From Acholeplasmataceae bacterium UBA5617 (lineage in GTDB: Bacteria; Bacillota_I; Bacilli_A; Acholeplasmatales; Acholeplasmataceae): a stretch of DNA of 32,239 bases. Shown piece after piece: positions 17,564 through 26,593 of the stretch; within the stretch, counting starts at the first letter, position 1, and each line of letters starts with the position of its first letter. The stretch lies in assembly GCA_002424575.1 (NCBI GenBank), contig DIKN01000004.1, positions 12,267 through 44,505 of the forward strand, read 5' to 3'. The notes beneath the pieces were generated by a model, which was not told where the DNA came from, did no database searches, and was given only the letters and a program-made list of their open reading frames with translations. The translations under genes and the position numbers were made by a program.

Positions 17564-20151
17564 CGTTTGATCTCCTTCTTCATCTTGACGAGTTCAACAG
17601 TACGTGTGTGATCGATATTAAACTCACGAATTAATCGAATGGCTTCCGATTTCACTACAGGGGGTGATATCAAATAACCTTGAATGATGTTACATCCTGC
17701 ACGATATACAAGTTGATTTTGTTTATCATTTTCAATACCTTCAGTGACCACTTCTAGTCCAATATTTCTAGCTAACGATGAAATCATGTTCACGATAGCG
17801 CGCGAGTGGGCATCAGTTTCAATATTGATGACAAAAGCTCGGTCAATTTTGATGGTATTAATCGGTAAGTCTTTTAAATACTGTAAGGATGAATAACCAG
17901 AACCGAAGTCATCCAAATGGATATCGAAACCATATTTTTGCAAAAGTTTGAGCTTATTGATAACCAAATCGAAGGATCCAATCAAGAATGTTTCCGTAAT
18001 TTCCAGTGAAATGCTGTGTTTCTTAAGCTCATATTGCTCAAAGACTGACACAATTTCGTTAACGAAACCAGCTTGTAGAAGTTGAACAGGGGATACGTTT
18101 AAGGATATATGGATATTATAAGGTTCAAGTTCCTTTGCAATTTGGAATGTCTCATGCAGTGCAATGCGTCCAATATCGATGATCATATTATTTCGTTCAG
18201 CCATTTGAATGAACTTGAGGGGTGATTCAGAGGCATATTTGGGGTTATTCCAACGAATAAGTGCTTCAAATCCAATAATACGTTCTTCCTGGTTATTGTA
18301 CTTAGGTTGAAGAACCATGTAGAACTCTTGATTTTTAATGGCATTGGCGAGATCGGCTTCCATGCGCTGTTCACGTGAAGCAATCAGCGATAGGGAGACA
18401 TCATACACAAAGCTCTTATGTTGAGACGATTCTTTCGCATGGTTTAATGCTAAAAGCATATTATCATAAGCAACATCTGCATTAAGAATCTCATAACGAT
18501 CAGCTTCGATGTTAAAGACACCAATTTTGACATCGATATTGATAAAGTTCTTATCGATGGTAATCGGCTTTTCAAAGATACTGAGCACTTTATTGATCCA
18601 CCGTGTAACCCAAGCGTAGTTCTCGATGTTTCTAAAAAAGATGACAAAACTATCGGCGTTTGTATTATAGAGTGTTGAGGGATAACCTTCAAGTGATTCA
18701 TCGATCAGTTCTGAAAAGATCATCAGGAATCGGTCACCTGATTTTTCGCCCAATAAAACATTGATTTTCGCAAATGAGACAATATCCAAGGAGACCAAAG
18801 CGTTATAATTTTTGAGTTCATCAGCATTCATAAAGAAAGCTTGTAGATCTTGTCTTAAGCTGTTAAGATTGGGTAAATGAGTGACTTTATTGTATAACGC
18901 CATGTTACGATACTCATCAAATCGTCCTTCGATGCTCGTAATATCATCACCAACAAGTAGATAGCCACCTGTCGTTTTGATTGGAACAAAGCGTATGTAA
19001 ACTAAGCGCTGAAGACCAAGTTCAAATATCGCAGTAAACGCACGCTGGCGTTGAATAATGTCTTCAATCGCTTCAAGGTCAAACTCCTTCTTGATTTCAA
19101 AATCTTTGATCTCATCATAAATATCATAGTCACCAAGCAATTTTTTGAAACTTTGATTATAGGACTTAATCTTACCTCTTCGGTTGATACGAACGAGATA
19201 AGGTTTCGCGTAATAATGGGTGACTTTTGCATTTTCAATATCATGCATTTTGGTTTCCAATATTTTGAACAAAACAAGAAGAGCACTCGCAAATAAAACA
19301 AAAATCACAAAGAAGAGAGCCCATAAAATATTGGTCAAATAAGCCATCGATCCAATGACATCGGATTCATTAAAAGTCATGACCACATAAAAATGTTTAT
19401 TGGAGTGTATGGCATCAATCCCATTCAATGTGATAAATGACCCTTCGTTAGCAAAATTTGCTTGAAAGACATTGGAAACATGATTCGATGTCGTCGCCTT
19501 CATCTCATCAATCAAGGATTCACTGACTTGATAGTTGCGTAAGTAATCATAAAAATAACGGTATGAGCCATTGTCAAATGAAGCATATGCAATACGATTA
19601 TCTGCGGTCATCAAACCAAAGTGCGTGATCGTAGAAAATTCGGTCATGATGGTTTCGATGTAGGAGTCAGCAGCGAAGAATGCCACAATATCATCAATCA
19701 AGAAAAAGATGTAAGGTTCTGTTGGTCCTGTGCCAAATGCTTCATCAAAACTGTAGATAGCAACGCGTTGATGAATGTCAAAAAAACCAAAACTTGAATC
19801 ATAGGTATACGCATCTAAACCGACAAGGAGCGTGCGATCATTAAGTCGCCCAAAACCTTGATATGTATCGTTAAGTACTGAGATGGACAATGCAGCACCG
19901 TTGAGTGCAACAGCGGCATCCGGCGATGATATCTCATATTGATCGATCAGATCGCTTACTTTAAGATAGTCAAATCGAAGTTGTGAATCGATGCGTTCAG
20001 CAGCAACTTCTCCCCTTTGAATGAGGTTTTCTTTGGCTTGCTTGATGATAAAATTGGATGAGATGGTTGTATAAGCGAAAACAACGACCAATACTAAGAT
20101 GGCGTAAGAAATGACGAATGCAATTGCTAGTTTCCACATAAAACTTCTCAT
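17560..20151 (-). CDS. Transmembrane sensor PAS-GGDEF(inactive)-EAL c-di-GMP phosphodiesterase
   Basis: 863 residues. Helices at about 8-28 and 274-296 enclose an extracytoplasmic domain of about 245 residues (Cache-like by size and layout; not certain). A PAS-like region follows (about 315-410), then a GGDEF-fold (420-590) whose signature is NADSF (498-502), so no cyclase activity is expected. The EAL domain is complete: E629 in FEALIRW, N685, E717 in EITET, D747-D748 in DDFGSGYSS, K768, E804 and Q824. Hydrolysis of c-di-GMP to pGpG is therefore predicted, controlled by an external signal. It has its own promoter near 20230 and is translationally coupled to the degenerate GGDEF-EAL gene behind it. 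Confidence 0.9.
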   Translation of the reverse strand: MRSFMWKLAIAFVISYAILVLVVVFAYTTISSNFIIKQAKENLIQRGEVAAERIDSQLRFDYLKVSDLIDQYEISSPDAAVALNGAALSISVLNDTYQGFGRLNDRTLLVGLDAYTYDSSFGFFDIHQRVAIYSFDEAFGTGPTEPYIFFLIDDIVAFFAADSYIETIMTEFSTITHFGLMTADNRIAYASFDNGSYRYFYDYLRNYQVSESLIDEMKATTSNHVSNVFQANFANEGSFITLNGIDAIHSNKHFYVVMTFNESDVIGSMAYLTNILWALFFVIFVLFASALLVLFKILETKMHDIENAKVTHYYAKPYLVRINRRGKIKSYNQSFKKLLGDYDIYDEIKDFEIKKEFDLEAIEDIIQRQRAFTAIFELGLQRLVYIRFVPIKTTGGYLLVGDDITSIEGRFDEYRNMALYNKVTHLPNLNSLRQDLQAFFMNADELKNYNALVSLDIVSFAKINVLLGEKSGDRFLMIFSELIDESLEGYPSTLYNTNADSFVIFFRNIENYAWVTRWINKVLSIFEKPITIDKNFINIDVKIGVFNIEADRYEILNADVAYDNMLLALNHAKESSQHKSFVYDVSLSLIASREQRMEADLANAIKNQEFYMVLQPKYNNQEERIIGFEALIRWNNPKYASESPLKFIQMAERNNMIIDIGRIALHETFQIAKELEPYNIHISLNVSPVQLLQAGFVNEIVSVFEQYELKKHSISLEITETFLIGSFDLVINKLKLLQKYGFDIHLDDFGSGYSSLQYLKDLPINTIKIDRAFVINIETDAHSRAIVNMISSLARNIGLEVVTEGIENDKQNQLVYRAGCNIIQGYLISPPVVKSEAIRLIREFNIDHTRTVELVKMKKEIKR

Positions 20152-20216
20152 GTTTAACCATCACCTGTCGTTATTCCATCCCAAAAAGAAGGGAGTTGAA
20201 TGAGACCTTTGAAATT

Positions 20217-20245
20217 ATTATACATGAAAAGCATCAATTCGTCAC
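20217..20245 (-). promoter_or_regulatory. Promoter of the EAL phosphodiesterase gene
   Basis: On the minus strand GTGACG (20240-20245), 17 bases, TATAAT (20217-20222). It gives a leader of about 60 bases before the ATG at 20151, which has an AGGTGATGG ribosome site. It is divergent from the hybrid kinase promoter about 70 bases away. Confidence 0.65.
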
Positions 20246-20311
20246 CTTTTTAAGCGACATCACACTTTCTTTTTACTTTTCTTTGAGCCTTATCAGTCAT
20301 CCTCTGATTCA

Positions 20312-20320
20312 TGATATAAT
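20312..20320 (+). promoter_or_regulatory. Extended -10 promoter of the hybrid histidine kinase
   Basis: TGATATAAT on the plus strand is an extended -10 (TGnTATAAT). No good -35 is seen at the usual distance, as is normal for extended -10 promoters. The leader is only about 17 bases and contains AGGTG ahead of the ATG. Confidence 0.65.
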
Positions 20321-20343
20321 AGAAACAAAAGTAGGTGTCCCTT

Positions 20344-21924
20344 ATGTTCGAAGACCTCTATCTCAACCATCCATCCAAGGACCAATCCTCTGATCAATCT
20401 TTACCCACAGGCTATTGGTCTTATGACATCAAGTCGAAGACCTGGACATTATCTCCTGAAATCGATGCACTTTGGGAACTTGATACCTCTGAACAGAGAA
20501 CAAAAAAGAGTCTTTTTGATGCGATATTATCCGAAGATAGACCTATAGTTCAACAATTATGGCATATTGCTCTACAAGAAAATCAAGCCTTTACATGCCG
20601 ATATCGTATGAAAATCCACGATCATATACGATGGTTTTTTGTCAACTCACGCATCGATTTTCATCAACAAGAAGCCGTCGCTTATTATGGGACGATAAGT
20701 GATATCACAAAAACCATACTGCATGAACTTGAAGATCAATCCACATTGCGCGCTTTGGAACAAGAAATCATTAAACTTCGACATGACATGGAAGAAAATA
20801 AAACCTTGAATCTCGAAATATCCAAGGCTAAATCCTCATTTTTTTCAGCGATGTCTCATGAAATTCGAACACCGATGAATGCAATGATTGGCTTTACTTC
20901 TCTGCTTGAACTCACCACACTCTCTGATGAACAGCGTGAATATGTTTTACGTATGAAAGATGCATCATCTCATCTATTATCCATTATCAATGATATATTA
21001 GATCTATCAAAAATGGAGGCTGGTAAGCTCACCATTGAGAAAGCACCATTCCGTTTGCAACAGCTTATTGATGATGTGAGATCGATCATGGAAGACCAAG
21101 CAAAACGCAAACACCTCTATCTTGATTTTGAAACGATGAATTGTCCACAGGTCATCATTGCAGATCGTTTTCGTCTCAGACAAATCTTAATCAATTTAAT
21201 TCACAATGCCATTAAGTTTACTGAAACGGGGGGTGTCAGTGTGGTTTTTCGTGTTAATCATACACCGGAAAACATCACGCTTGATATTCATGTCAAAGAT
21301 ACTGGAATTGGCATGACAGACTTGCAGCAACTAAAACTTTTTGGTGACTATATGCAAGCATCGTCCTCGATCTCACGCCTTTATGGAGGTACGGGTCTTG
21401 GACTCTCTATCAGTCAAAAACTCACGCATCTCATGGATGGTTCCATTCGAGTGTCAAGTAAGCTCAACGAAGGAAGCACCTTCACCTTGAGTCTTCCGAT
21501 TGAAAAAGATGAGGTTGATGAACTCGAAGAACATGATGTTTTAACTGCTTCACCTCGAAGAGGTGCACTCATCCTCATGGCTGAAGATCATCTTTTGTCA
21601 CAAAAATTATCTGAACGTTTATTAACCCACCTCGGTATGAAAATGGTTTTGGTTGATAATGGACTTCTTGCTGTTCAAAAAGTAAAAGATCAAGCCTTCG
21701 ATATCATTTTCTTGGATTTGCATATGCCTGTGATGGATGGCATTCAAGCTGCACAAACGATTCGCCGCTTTAACACCAAAACGCCCATCATTGGCTTAAC
21801 TGCAAACGCCTTTTTTGAAGAGCGCAGTCAATGTTTTCTCGCGGGTATGAACGATCTTTTAATCAAACCGTTTGATCAAGAGACATTAAAAAACATGCTC
21901 GCAAAATGGATTCCAGAAGAATAA
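20344..21924 (+). CDS. Cytosolic PAS-hybrid histidine kinase with receiver domain
   Basis: 526 residues from the ATG at 20344 (AGGTG upstream); a GTG nine bases earlier is possible. A PAS-like sensor with PAC-like end (about 20-125), a coiled linker, HisKA with SHEIRTPMNAMIGF (His172), and HATPase with N288, DTGIGM (319-324) and GGTGLGLSIS (348-357). It ends in a receiver domain with acidic pair E414-D415, phospho-acceptor D458 in FLDLHMPVMDG and K508. No transmembrane helix, so it senses something inside the cell. No separate HPt protein or response regulator is encoded nearby, so the final target is unknown. It is the only plus-strand gene in the window and is divergent from the c-di-GMP genes, which suggests but does not prove functional linkage. 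Confidence 0.9.
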   Translation: MFEDLYLNHPSKDQSSDQSLPTGYWSYDIKSKTWTLSPEIDALWELDTSEQRTKKSLFDAILSEDRPIVQQLWHIALQENQAFTCRYRMKIHDHIRWFFVNSRIDFHQQEAVAYYGTISDITKTILHELEDQSTLRALEQEIIKLRHDMEENKTLNLEISKAKSSFFSAMSHEIRTPMNAMIGFTSLLELTTLSDEQREYVLRMKDASSHLLSIINDILDLSKMEAGKLTIEKAPFRLQQLIDDVRSIMEDQAKRKHLYLDFETMNCPQVIIADRFRLRQILINLIHNAIKFTETGGVSVVFRVNHTPENITLDIHVKDTGIGMTDLQQLKLFGDYMQASSSISRLYGGTGLGLSISQKLTHLMDGSIRVSSKLNEGSTFTLSLPIEKDEVDELEEHDVLTASPRRGALILMAEDHLLSQKLSERLLTHLGMKMVLVDNGLLAVQKVKDQAFDIIFLDLHMPVMDGIQAAQTIRRFNTKTPIIGLTANAFFEERSQCFLAGMNDLLIKPFDQETLKNMLAKWIPEE

Positions 21925-21925
21925 A

Positions 21926-21951
21926 AAAGCGCAAATTTTTGCGCATTTTTT
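21926..21951. terminator. Bidirectional terminator
   Basis: GCGCAAA-TT-TTTGCGC (21929-21944) is a perfect hairpin with T-tracts on both strands (T46-51 on plus; A-run 21923-21928 on plus giving T on minus). It lies between the convergent hybrid kinase and amidohydrolase genes and serves both. Confidence 0.9.
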
Positions 21952-23074
21952 AGATAGCATCCATCATATGAAGGATGTCTTGGTAAAGTTCAACGCCTTT
22001 TATCAAAACAGATTCATCAAATTGGAAGTAACAACTATGAAGGGGATGAATGTATCCCTTTTTTTCATTTCTTGTTCCAAGCATCACAAATACACCAGGA
22101 ACGTGCTGTTGATAAAACGCAAAATCCTCAGAAAACGTCATGGGTTTAATAAGTTGAAAAGATTTTTTTGGTAATATATTGATCAATTGCGTAAAAAGAT
22201 GGTGATCATTGGTGACAGCAGGATAATAATCCATGATGTTATGATGGATGATGACATCATGGGTGAAAGCGATGCCTTGATCGATTCTTTTGATCTCTTC
22301 TTTCATCTTTTGATACGTTTCATCGCTAAAAGCACGCATCGTACCAGAAATAGCAACTCGTTGAGCGATGATGTTTCGTGCTTCACCACCCTGAATGGTA
22401 CCGATGGTGATCACTGCTGGCTCTAAGGGTGAAATACGTCGACTGATGACTGATTGATAGGCTTCAATCAGCTGTGCAGCTGCCAAGATGGCATCACGAC
22501 CTGCTTCGGGCTGTGCACCGTGGGCAGAACGTCCCTCTATGACGAGATCAAATTCTCCATTTTGTGCAAGCATCGCTCCATCAACAAGACCATAGATGCC
22601 TTCTTCTAATCCAGGATAAAGATGAATACCGAAAACAGCTTGAATGTCATAACGATCAAAAAGTCCTTCTTCAATCATGACTTTGGCTCCACCAGGTCCT
22701 TCTTCGGCAGGTTGAAAAATCATGACAACACCTTTTTTTAATGGAGGACACGATGAAAGATAACGAGCAAACCCAAGCATCATGGCCATGTGACCATCAT
22801 GGCCACATGCATGCATCTTTCCTTTGTGTTTTGATGCAAATGAAACTTCTGTTTTCTCTTCGACAGGTAATGCGTCCATATCCGTACGAAACAAAATAGA
22901 TTCTGAAGATATCCCTTTTTTTTCAATAACCCATCCCGTATGAGCCATCTGAATCGGTTGATAACCCATCGAAACCAGTTCATTGTAGATGTATTGACTG
23001 GTGCGCGGTAAATCAAAACCCAATTCAGGAATTTCATGAAGTGTTCTTCGTTGTTTAATTACATAATCGACCAT
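21950..23074 (-). CDS. M20-family amidohydrolase (N-acyl-amino-acid / hippurate hydrolase-like)
   Basis: 374 residues, the usual length for the M20D group. Metal-binding HACGHDGHMAMML (residues 88-100), QPAEEGPGGA (about 120-129) with the catalytic and metal glutamates, the dimerisation-domain segment SAHGAQPEAGRDA, and the late TFSEDFAFYQQ with HPLHS at the end are all present. No signal peptide, so cytosolic. Likely hydrolyses an N-acylated amino acid or amino-acid conjugate; the exact substrate cannot be read. The ATG overlaps the end of ogt by 16 bases and GGGAG precedes it, so it is the last gene of a GGDEF-ogt-amidohydrolase operon. Confidence 0.9.
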   Translation of the reverse strand: MVDYVIKQRRTLHEIPELGFDLPRTSQYIYNELVSMGYQPIQMAHTGWVIEKKGISSESILFRTDMDALPVEEKTEVSFASKHKGKMHACGHDGHMAMMLGFARYLSSCPPLKKGVVMIFQPAEEGPGGAKVMIEEGLFDRYDIQAVFGIHLYPGLEEGIYGLVDGAMLAQNGEFDLVIEGRSAHGAQPEAGRDAILAAAQLIEAYQSVISRRISPLEPAVITIGTIQGGEARNIIAQRVAISGTMRAFSDETYQKMKEEIKRIDQGIAFTHDVIIHHNIMDYYPAVTNDHHLFTQLINILPKKSFQLIKPMTFSEDFAFYQQHVPGVFVMLGTRNEKKGYIHPLHSCYFQFDESVLIKGVELYQDILHMMDAI

Positions 23075-23532
23075 GGTTTATGCTCCCGTTCGAAATCTAA
23101 AAGTCTCTGCTTGACATGTATGTAATCTTTTCCCGAGTATCCAGTCATCGATCCATCTTTGCCAATCACGCGATGGCATGGAACAACGATACCTATCGGG
23201 TTTTTTTTGCACGCTTGCCCAACAGCACGAACCGCTAAAGGTTTTCCGATGAGTGCTGCTATTTCACCATAACTTTTCGTTTGTCCATATGGAATCTTGA
23301 GCATTTCACGCCAAACCGATTGTTGAAACGGTGTTCCTTTATGAAAAGAAACAGCGAGCCCAAAATGTTTCAATTGTCCTTTAAAATATTGATCGAGTTC
23401 ATGTTGAATCTTCAGGATCATCGGGTGATCACTGATCACAACATCCAAATCATCGATTGTCATCCCAATCAAATGATCTTTTTCAACTTCAAATGTCATA
23501 ATACCGAGTGGTGATGCATATTTTCCAAACAT
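23059..23532 (-). CDS. ogt: Methylated-DNA-protein-cysteine S-methyltransferase
   Basis: 157 residues. It directly reverses O6-alkylguanine damage by transfer of the alkyl group to its own cysteine. The acceptor motif is IVVPCHRVIG with Cys119; the DNA-binding helix region (TPFQQSVWREMLKIPYGQT, then SYGEIA and RAVGQACKKNP) is intact. The short N-terminal domain fits Ogt rather than the longer Ada. It lies eight bases behind the diguanylate cyclase gene, whose promoter it probably uses, and overlaps the amidohydrolase gene. The grouping with a GGDEF gene has no obvious logic. Confidence 0.94.
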   Translation of the reverse strand: MFGKYASPLGIMTFEVEKDHLIGMTIDDLDVVISDHPMILKIQHELDQYFKGQLKHFGLAVSFHKGTPFQQSVWREMLKIPYGQTKSYGEIAALIGKPLAVRAVGQACKKNPIGIVVPCHRVIGKDGSMTGYSGKDYIHVKQRLLDFEREHKPWSIM

Positions 23533-23540
23533 AACTATGC

Positions 23541-24668
23541 CTAACTTTCTTCTAATCTTTTCTTTGATTCATACATGCGATGATCGATTAACCGCAAGAA
23601 TTGATCGACGCTCTTAAATGTTTTATCGTATAACCCATACCCAAAACTGCATGATAAAACGTAATCTTTTTCTGAATTTTCATTGCGCACCAGGAGTGAT
23701 AATTCAATATCTTTGATGAGATCTTTCAATCGATCGATATGGGCTTCATCAGTAATGATGATAAATTCATCACCACCTAAACGGGCAATAAACTCATTGG
23801 TTTTTAATAAACCTTTGATGCTCGAAATCACATCCGTGATGGCTAAATCACCCTCAGCATGTCCGTAGTGATCATTGATTGTTTTCAGATGATCAATATC
23901 GAAGTAAATCCCACCAAAAGGATCAACCGTTTTTTGTTTGAGTCGCTTGTCCATGAAATATTCGAACGACTTCCTTGTCCAAGCACCGGTCATGATGTCG
24001 AGATGGACGAGTCTTTCTTGAAGATAAATGTAGACGACAACCAATGCGAATGCTGCAGAACTCCATGCGAGTAATATCCCATAGAAAAGTGCTTGTAAGA
24101 TGGCACCCATAATCGGAATGACATTGAAGAGAACAAGGAGGACAAATTCATTGGCAACAAGTTTTTTACGATAATACAATAGATGAATTAATGACGATAT
24201 AAAGTACGCATAGGTGATGAACATGCACACAAAAAATAGGGGACCTCTTGCATAGATTCCTTGAGCATCTATCGTAAAGTAGAAACCAAAAAAGGGAGTC
24301 AATATACTGATGATGCCATTGATAATCACCGGTAAAAAAATAATGGTGTAAGCATTTTTAGAGACTTTTTTGCGCGCAGTCACAAAATTTCTGACGAGCA
24401 AGTACCATATACTTGATAAAAGAGGGGCGATGGTATATAGAAGGACGTGTAAACCCTGCGACAGATAGCGATATCCAATTTCAGAACGACCATTGATTAT
24501 ACAGGTGATCGCTTCAATACCTAATTGAAAAAAGATGGCAACTAAGGTCATCAAATAAGCACGGTTCAAGATATCTTTTTGATCTAAACGTCTGATCGAA
24601 ATCAAAAAAACCATGAAAATCATGAGCATTGCGACCAAATTGATATCAATTCTCAAAAAAACAGCCAT
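23541..24668 (-). CDS. Membrane diguanylate cyclase (GGDEF)
   Basis: 375 residues from the ATG at 24666-24668 (GGGGGA eight bases upstream); a TTG five codons earlier is less likely. Six or seven membrane helices fill residues 5-215, followed by a GGDEF domain with FDIDHLKTINDHYGH and an intact RLGGDEFIII (GGDEF at 298-302). It is thus the only protein in this window expected to make c-di-GMP from GTP. The inhibitory I-site RxxD is KTNE here, so product feedback may be weak. The membrane part resembles generic 7TM/MASE-like sensors but I cannot name the type. It leads an operon with ogt and the amidohydrolase. Confidence 0.92.
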   Translation of the reverse strand: MAVFLRIDINLVAMLMIFMVFLISIRRLDQKDILNRAYLMTLVAIFFQLGIEAITCIINGRSEIGYRYLSQGLHVLLYTIAPLLSSIWYLLVRNFVTARKKVSKNAYTIIFLPVIINGIISILTPFFGFYFTIDAQGIYARGPLFFVCMFITYAYFISSLIHLLYYRKKLVANEFVLLVLFNVIPIMGAILQALFYGILLAWSSAAFALVVVYIYLQERLVHLDIMTGAWTRKSFEYFMDKRLKQKTVDPFGGIYFDIDHLKTINDHYGHAEGDLAITDVISSIKGLLKTNEFIARLGGDEFIIITDEAHIDRLKDLIKDIELSLLVRNENSEKDYVLSCSFGYGLYDKTFKSVDQFLRLIDHRMYESKKRLEES

Positions 24669-24694
24669 TTTGCATTCCCCCAAATCATAGTATG

Positions 24695-24723
24695 ATTATA
24701 CGCTCTTTTCGGTAAATGCACAA
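24695..24723 (-). promoter_or_regulatory. Promoter of the GGDEF-ogt-amidohydrolase operon
   Basis: On the minus strand TTGTGC (24718-24723), 17 bases, TATAAT (24695-24700). The start would be about 20 bases before the GGDEF ATG. It follows directly behind the pckG terminator. Confidence 0.75.
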
Positions 24724-24735
24724 TCACCAAGATAT

Positions 24736-24759
24736 GAAAAAAGGGGTCATAAGACCCCT
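24736..24759 (-). terminator. Terminator of pckG
   Basis: On the minus strand AGGGGTC-TTAT-GACCCCT (24742-24759) followed by TTTTTT. The hairpin begins at the pckG stop codon. Confidence 0.9.
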
Positions 24760-26569
24760 ATGTGTTTTGGCGACTTGCATAATTAAGTCGCATTTCTAAT
24801 TTATCGAGTTCATCCATTAATCTCTGTGGCAATTTTTCACCGATTGTCTGATAGTAAAGACGTATGGATTTGACTTCTTCTAACCAGGATTGATGATCAA
24901 TATCGAGAAGTTTTTCTAAAGCATTTGCTTTCATTGGTACACCGCGCACATCAAGAGCATCGGCGGTTGGTAAATAACCAATCGGCGATAATGTTGCTTG
25001 TGCTGTTCCATCACAACGTTCGAAAATCCACTTCAACACCCGTGAATTGTGACCAAAACCTGGCCATAAATAATCCCCTTGTTCATCTTTTCTAAACCAG
25101 TTTACATAAAAGATTTTGGGTAACAACGCTTCATTTGTGCGTTTACCGATGTCAAGCCAATGTTTTAAATAGTCACCAACGTGGTATCCGATAAAAGGTA
25201 GCATCGCGAAAGGATCACGTCGGATTTGACCGATTTGATTTGAAATGGTGGCTGCAGTTATTTCAGATCCCATCATCGAACCCATAAACACACCATGGCT
25301 CCACGATAAAGCCTCATGAATCAATGGAATTGTTGTTGGTCTTCGACCACCGACTAAAATTGCGGATACAAGAACACCTTCAGGATTTTCCCAATCATCA
25401 GCGATCACTGGACATTGTTTTGCCGATACAGTAAAGCGACAATTGGGATGGGCAGCTGGTGTTTTCTTATTCGGTGTCCAATCTTCTTTTTTCCAATCGA
25501 TTAAATGATCAGGTGTTGGACAATCAATGCCTTCCCACCATACATCACCATCATCGGTCAATGCGACATTCGTAAAAATCGTATTTTTTCTAATCGACAT
25601 CATCGCATTCGGATTGGAATCATAACTGGTTCCTTTAGCGACTCCGAAGAAGCCTGCTTCAGGATTAATCGCGTAAAGTCTTCCATCTTCTTTCATCCAT
25701 AACCAAGCAATATCATCGCCAACTGTTTCAACCTTCCATCCTGGTAGGGTAGGTACAAGCATCGAAAGATTCGTTTTACCACATGCGCTTGGGAATGCCC
25801 CTAAAATATACTTACTTTTTCCTTCAGGGTTCGTGATTTTTAGAATCAGCATATGTTCAGCCATCCACATTTCATCACGTGCTATGACAGATGCAATCCG
25901 TAGTGCTAAACATTTTTTGCCGAGTAATGCGTTACCACCATATCCAGAACCATATGACCAAATCAAGCGTTCTTCTGGGAAGTGTGCAATGAATTTCTTT
26001 TCAATCGGTGCGGATGGCCAGGGTAGATCTTCCTGTCCTTTTTCAAGCGGATAACCCACGCTGTGAAGACACGGAACAAAGGAACCTACACGTTCAAGTT
26101 CTTTTAACACATCACGTCCCATGCGTGTCATAAGGCGCATATTACATGCAACATACGCACTATCTGTAAGTTCAATACCAATCTTTGACATGGGTGATCC
26201 GTATGGACCCATCATGTAGGGAACCACATACATCGTACGTCCTTTCATGGATCCCTTGTAGAGTTTTAGCATCGTTTCTTTTAGATGATGGGGTTCAATC
26301 CAATTGTTCGTTGGACCTGCATCACTTTGTTTTAAAGATGCGATAAAGGTACGATCTTCGACGCGTGCAACATCGGATGGATCACTAAAAAACGCATAGG
26401 ATTGAGGACGTTTATTTGGATTGAGTGGAATAGCTTTTCCTTCTTGAACGAGACTTAAGATCATGCGTTCATACTCTTCGTCACTTCCATCACACCAATA
26501 TATATCATCGGGTTCGCAAAGAACTGCCATCTCTTGGACCCAATCTTGTAACTTCACATAGCTGATCAT
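24758..26569 (-). CDS. pckG: Phosphoenolpyruvate carboxykinase (GTP)
   Basis: 603 residues, normal for the GTP-dependent family. It interconverts oxaloacetate and phosphoenolpyruvate with GTP/GDP (or IDP). The kinase-1 loop is FPSACGKTNLSM (residues 259-270), the hallmark SACGKTN of the GTP class; the phosphate/substrate segment YGGNALLGKKC and GDDIAWLW metal region are present. The ribosome site GGGAG is six bases before the ATG. It lies 24 bases behind the ICMT-like gene with no promoter between them, so the two are probably co-transcribed, and it ends in a strong terminator. Depending on metabolism it may run in either the gluconeogenic or the anaplerotic/energy-conserving direction. Confidence 0.97.
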   Translation of the reverse strand: MISYVKLQDWVQEMAVLCEPDDIYWCDGSDEEYERMILSLVQEGKAIPLNPNKRPQSYAFFSDPSDVARVEDRTFIASLKQSDAGPTNNWIEPHHLKETMLKLYKGSMKGRTMYVVPYMMGPYGSPMSKIGIELTDSAYVACNMRLMTRMGRDVLKELERVGSFVPCLHSVGYPLEKGQEDLPWPSAPIEKKFIAHFPEERLIWSYGSGYGGNALLGKKCLALRIASVIARDEMWMAEHMLILKITNPEGKSKYILGAFPSACGKTNLSMLVPTLPGWKVETVGDDIAWLWMKEDGRLYAINPEAGFFGVAKGTSYDSNPNAMMSIRKNTIFTNVALTDDGDVWWEGIDCPTPDHLIDWKKEDWTPNKKTPAAHPNCRFTVSAKQCPVIADDWENPEGVLVSAILVGGRRPTTIPLIHEALSWSHGVFMGSMMGSEITAATISNQIGQIRRDPFAMLPFIGYHVGDYLKHWLDIGKRTNEALLPKIFYVNWFRKDEQGDYLWPGFGHNSRVLKWIFERCDGTAQATLSPIGYLPTADALDVRGVPMKANALEKLLDIDHQSWLEEVKSIRLYYQTIGEKLPQRLMDELDKLEMRLNYASRQNT

Positions 26570-26593
26570 GATTTTCTCCCTTTTTCTAATGAT

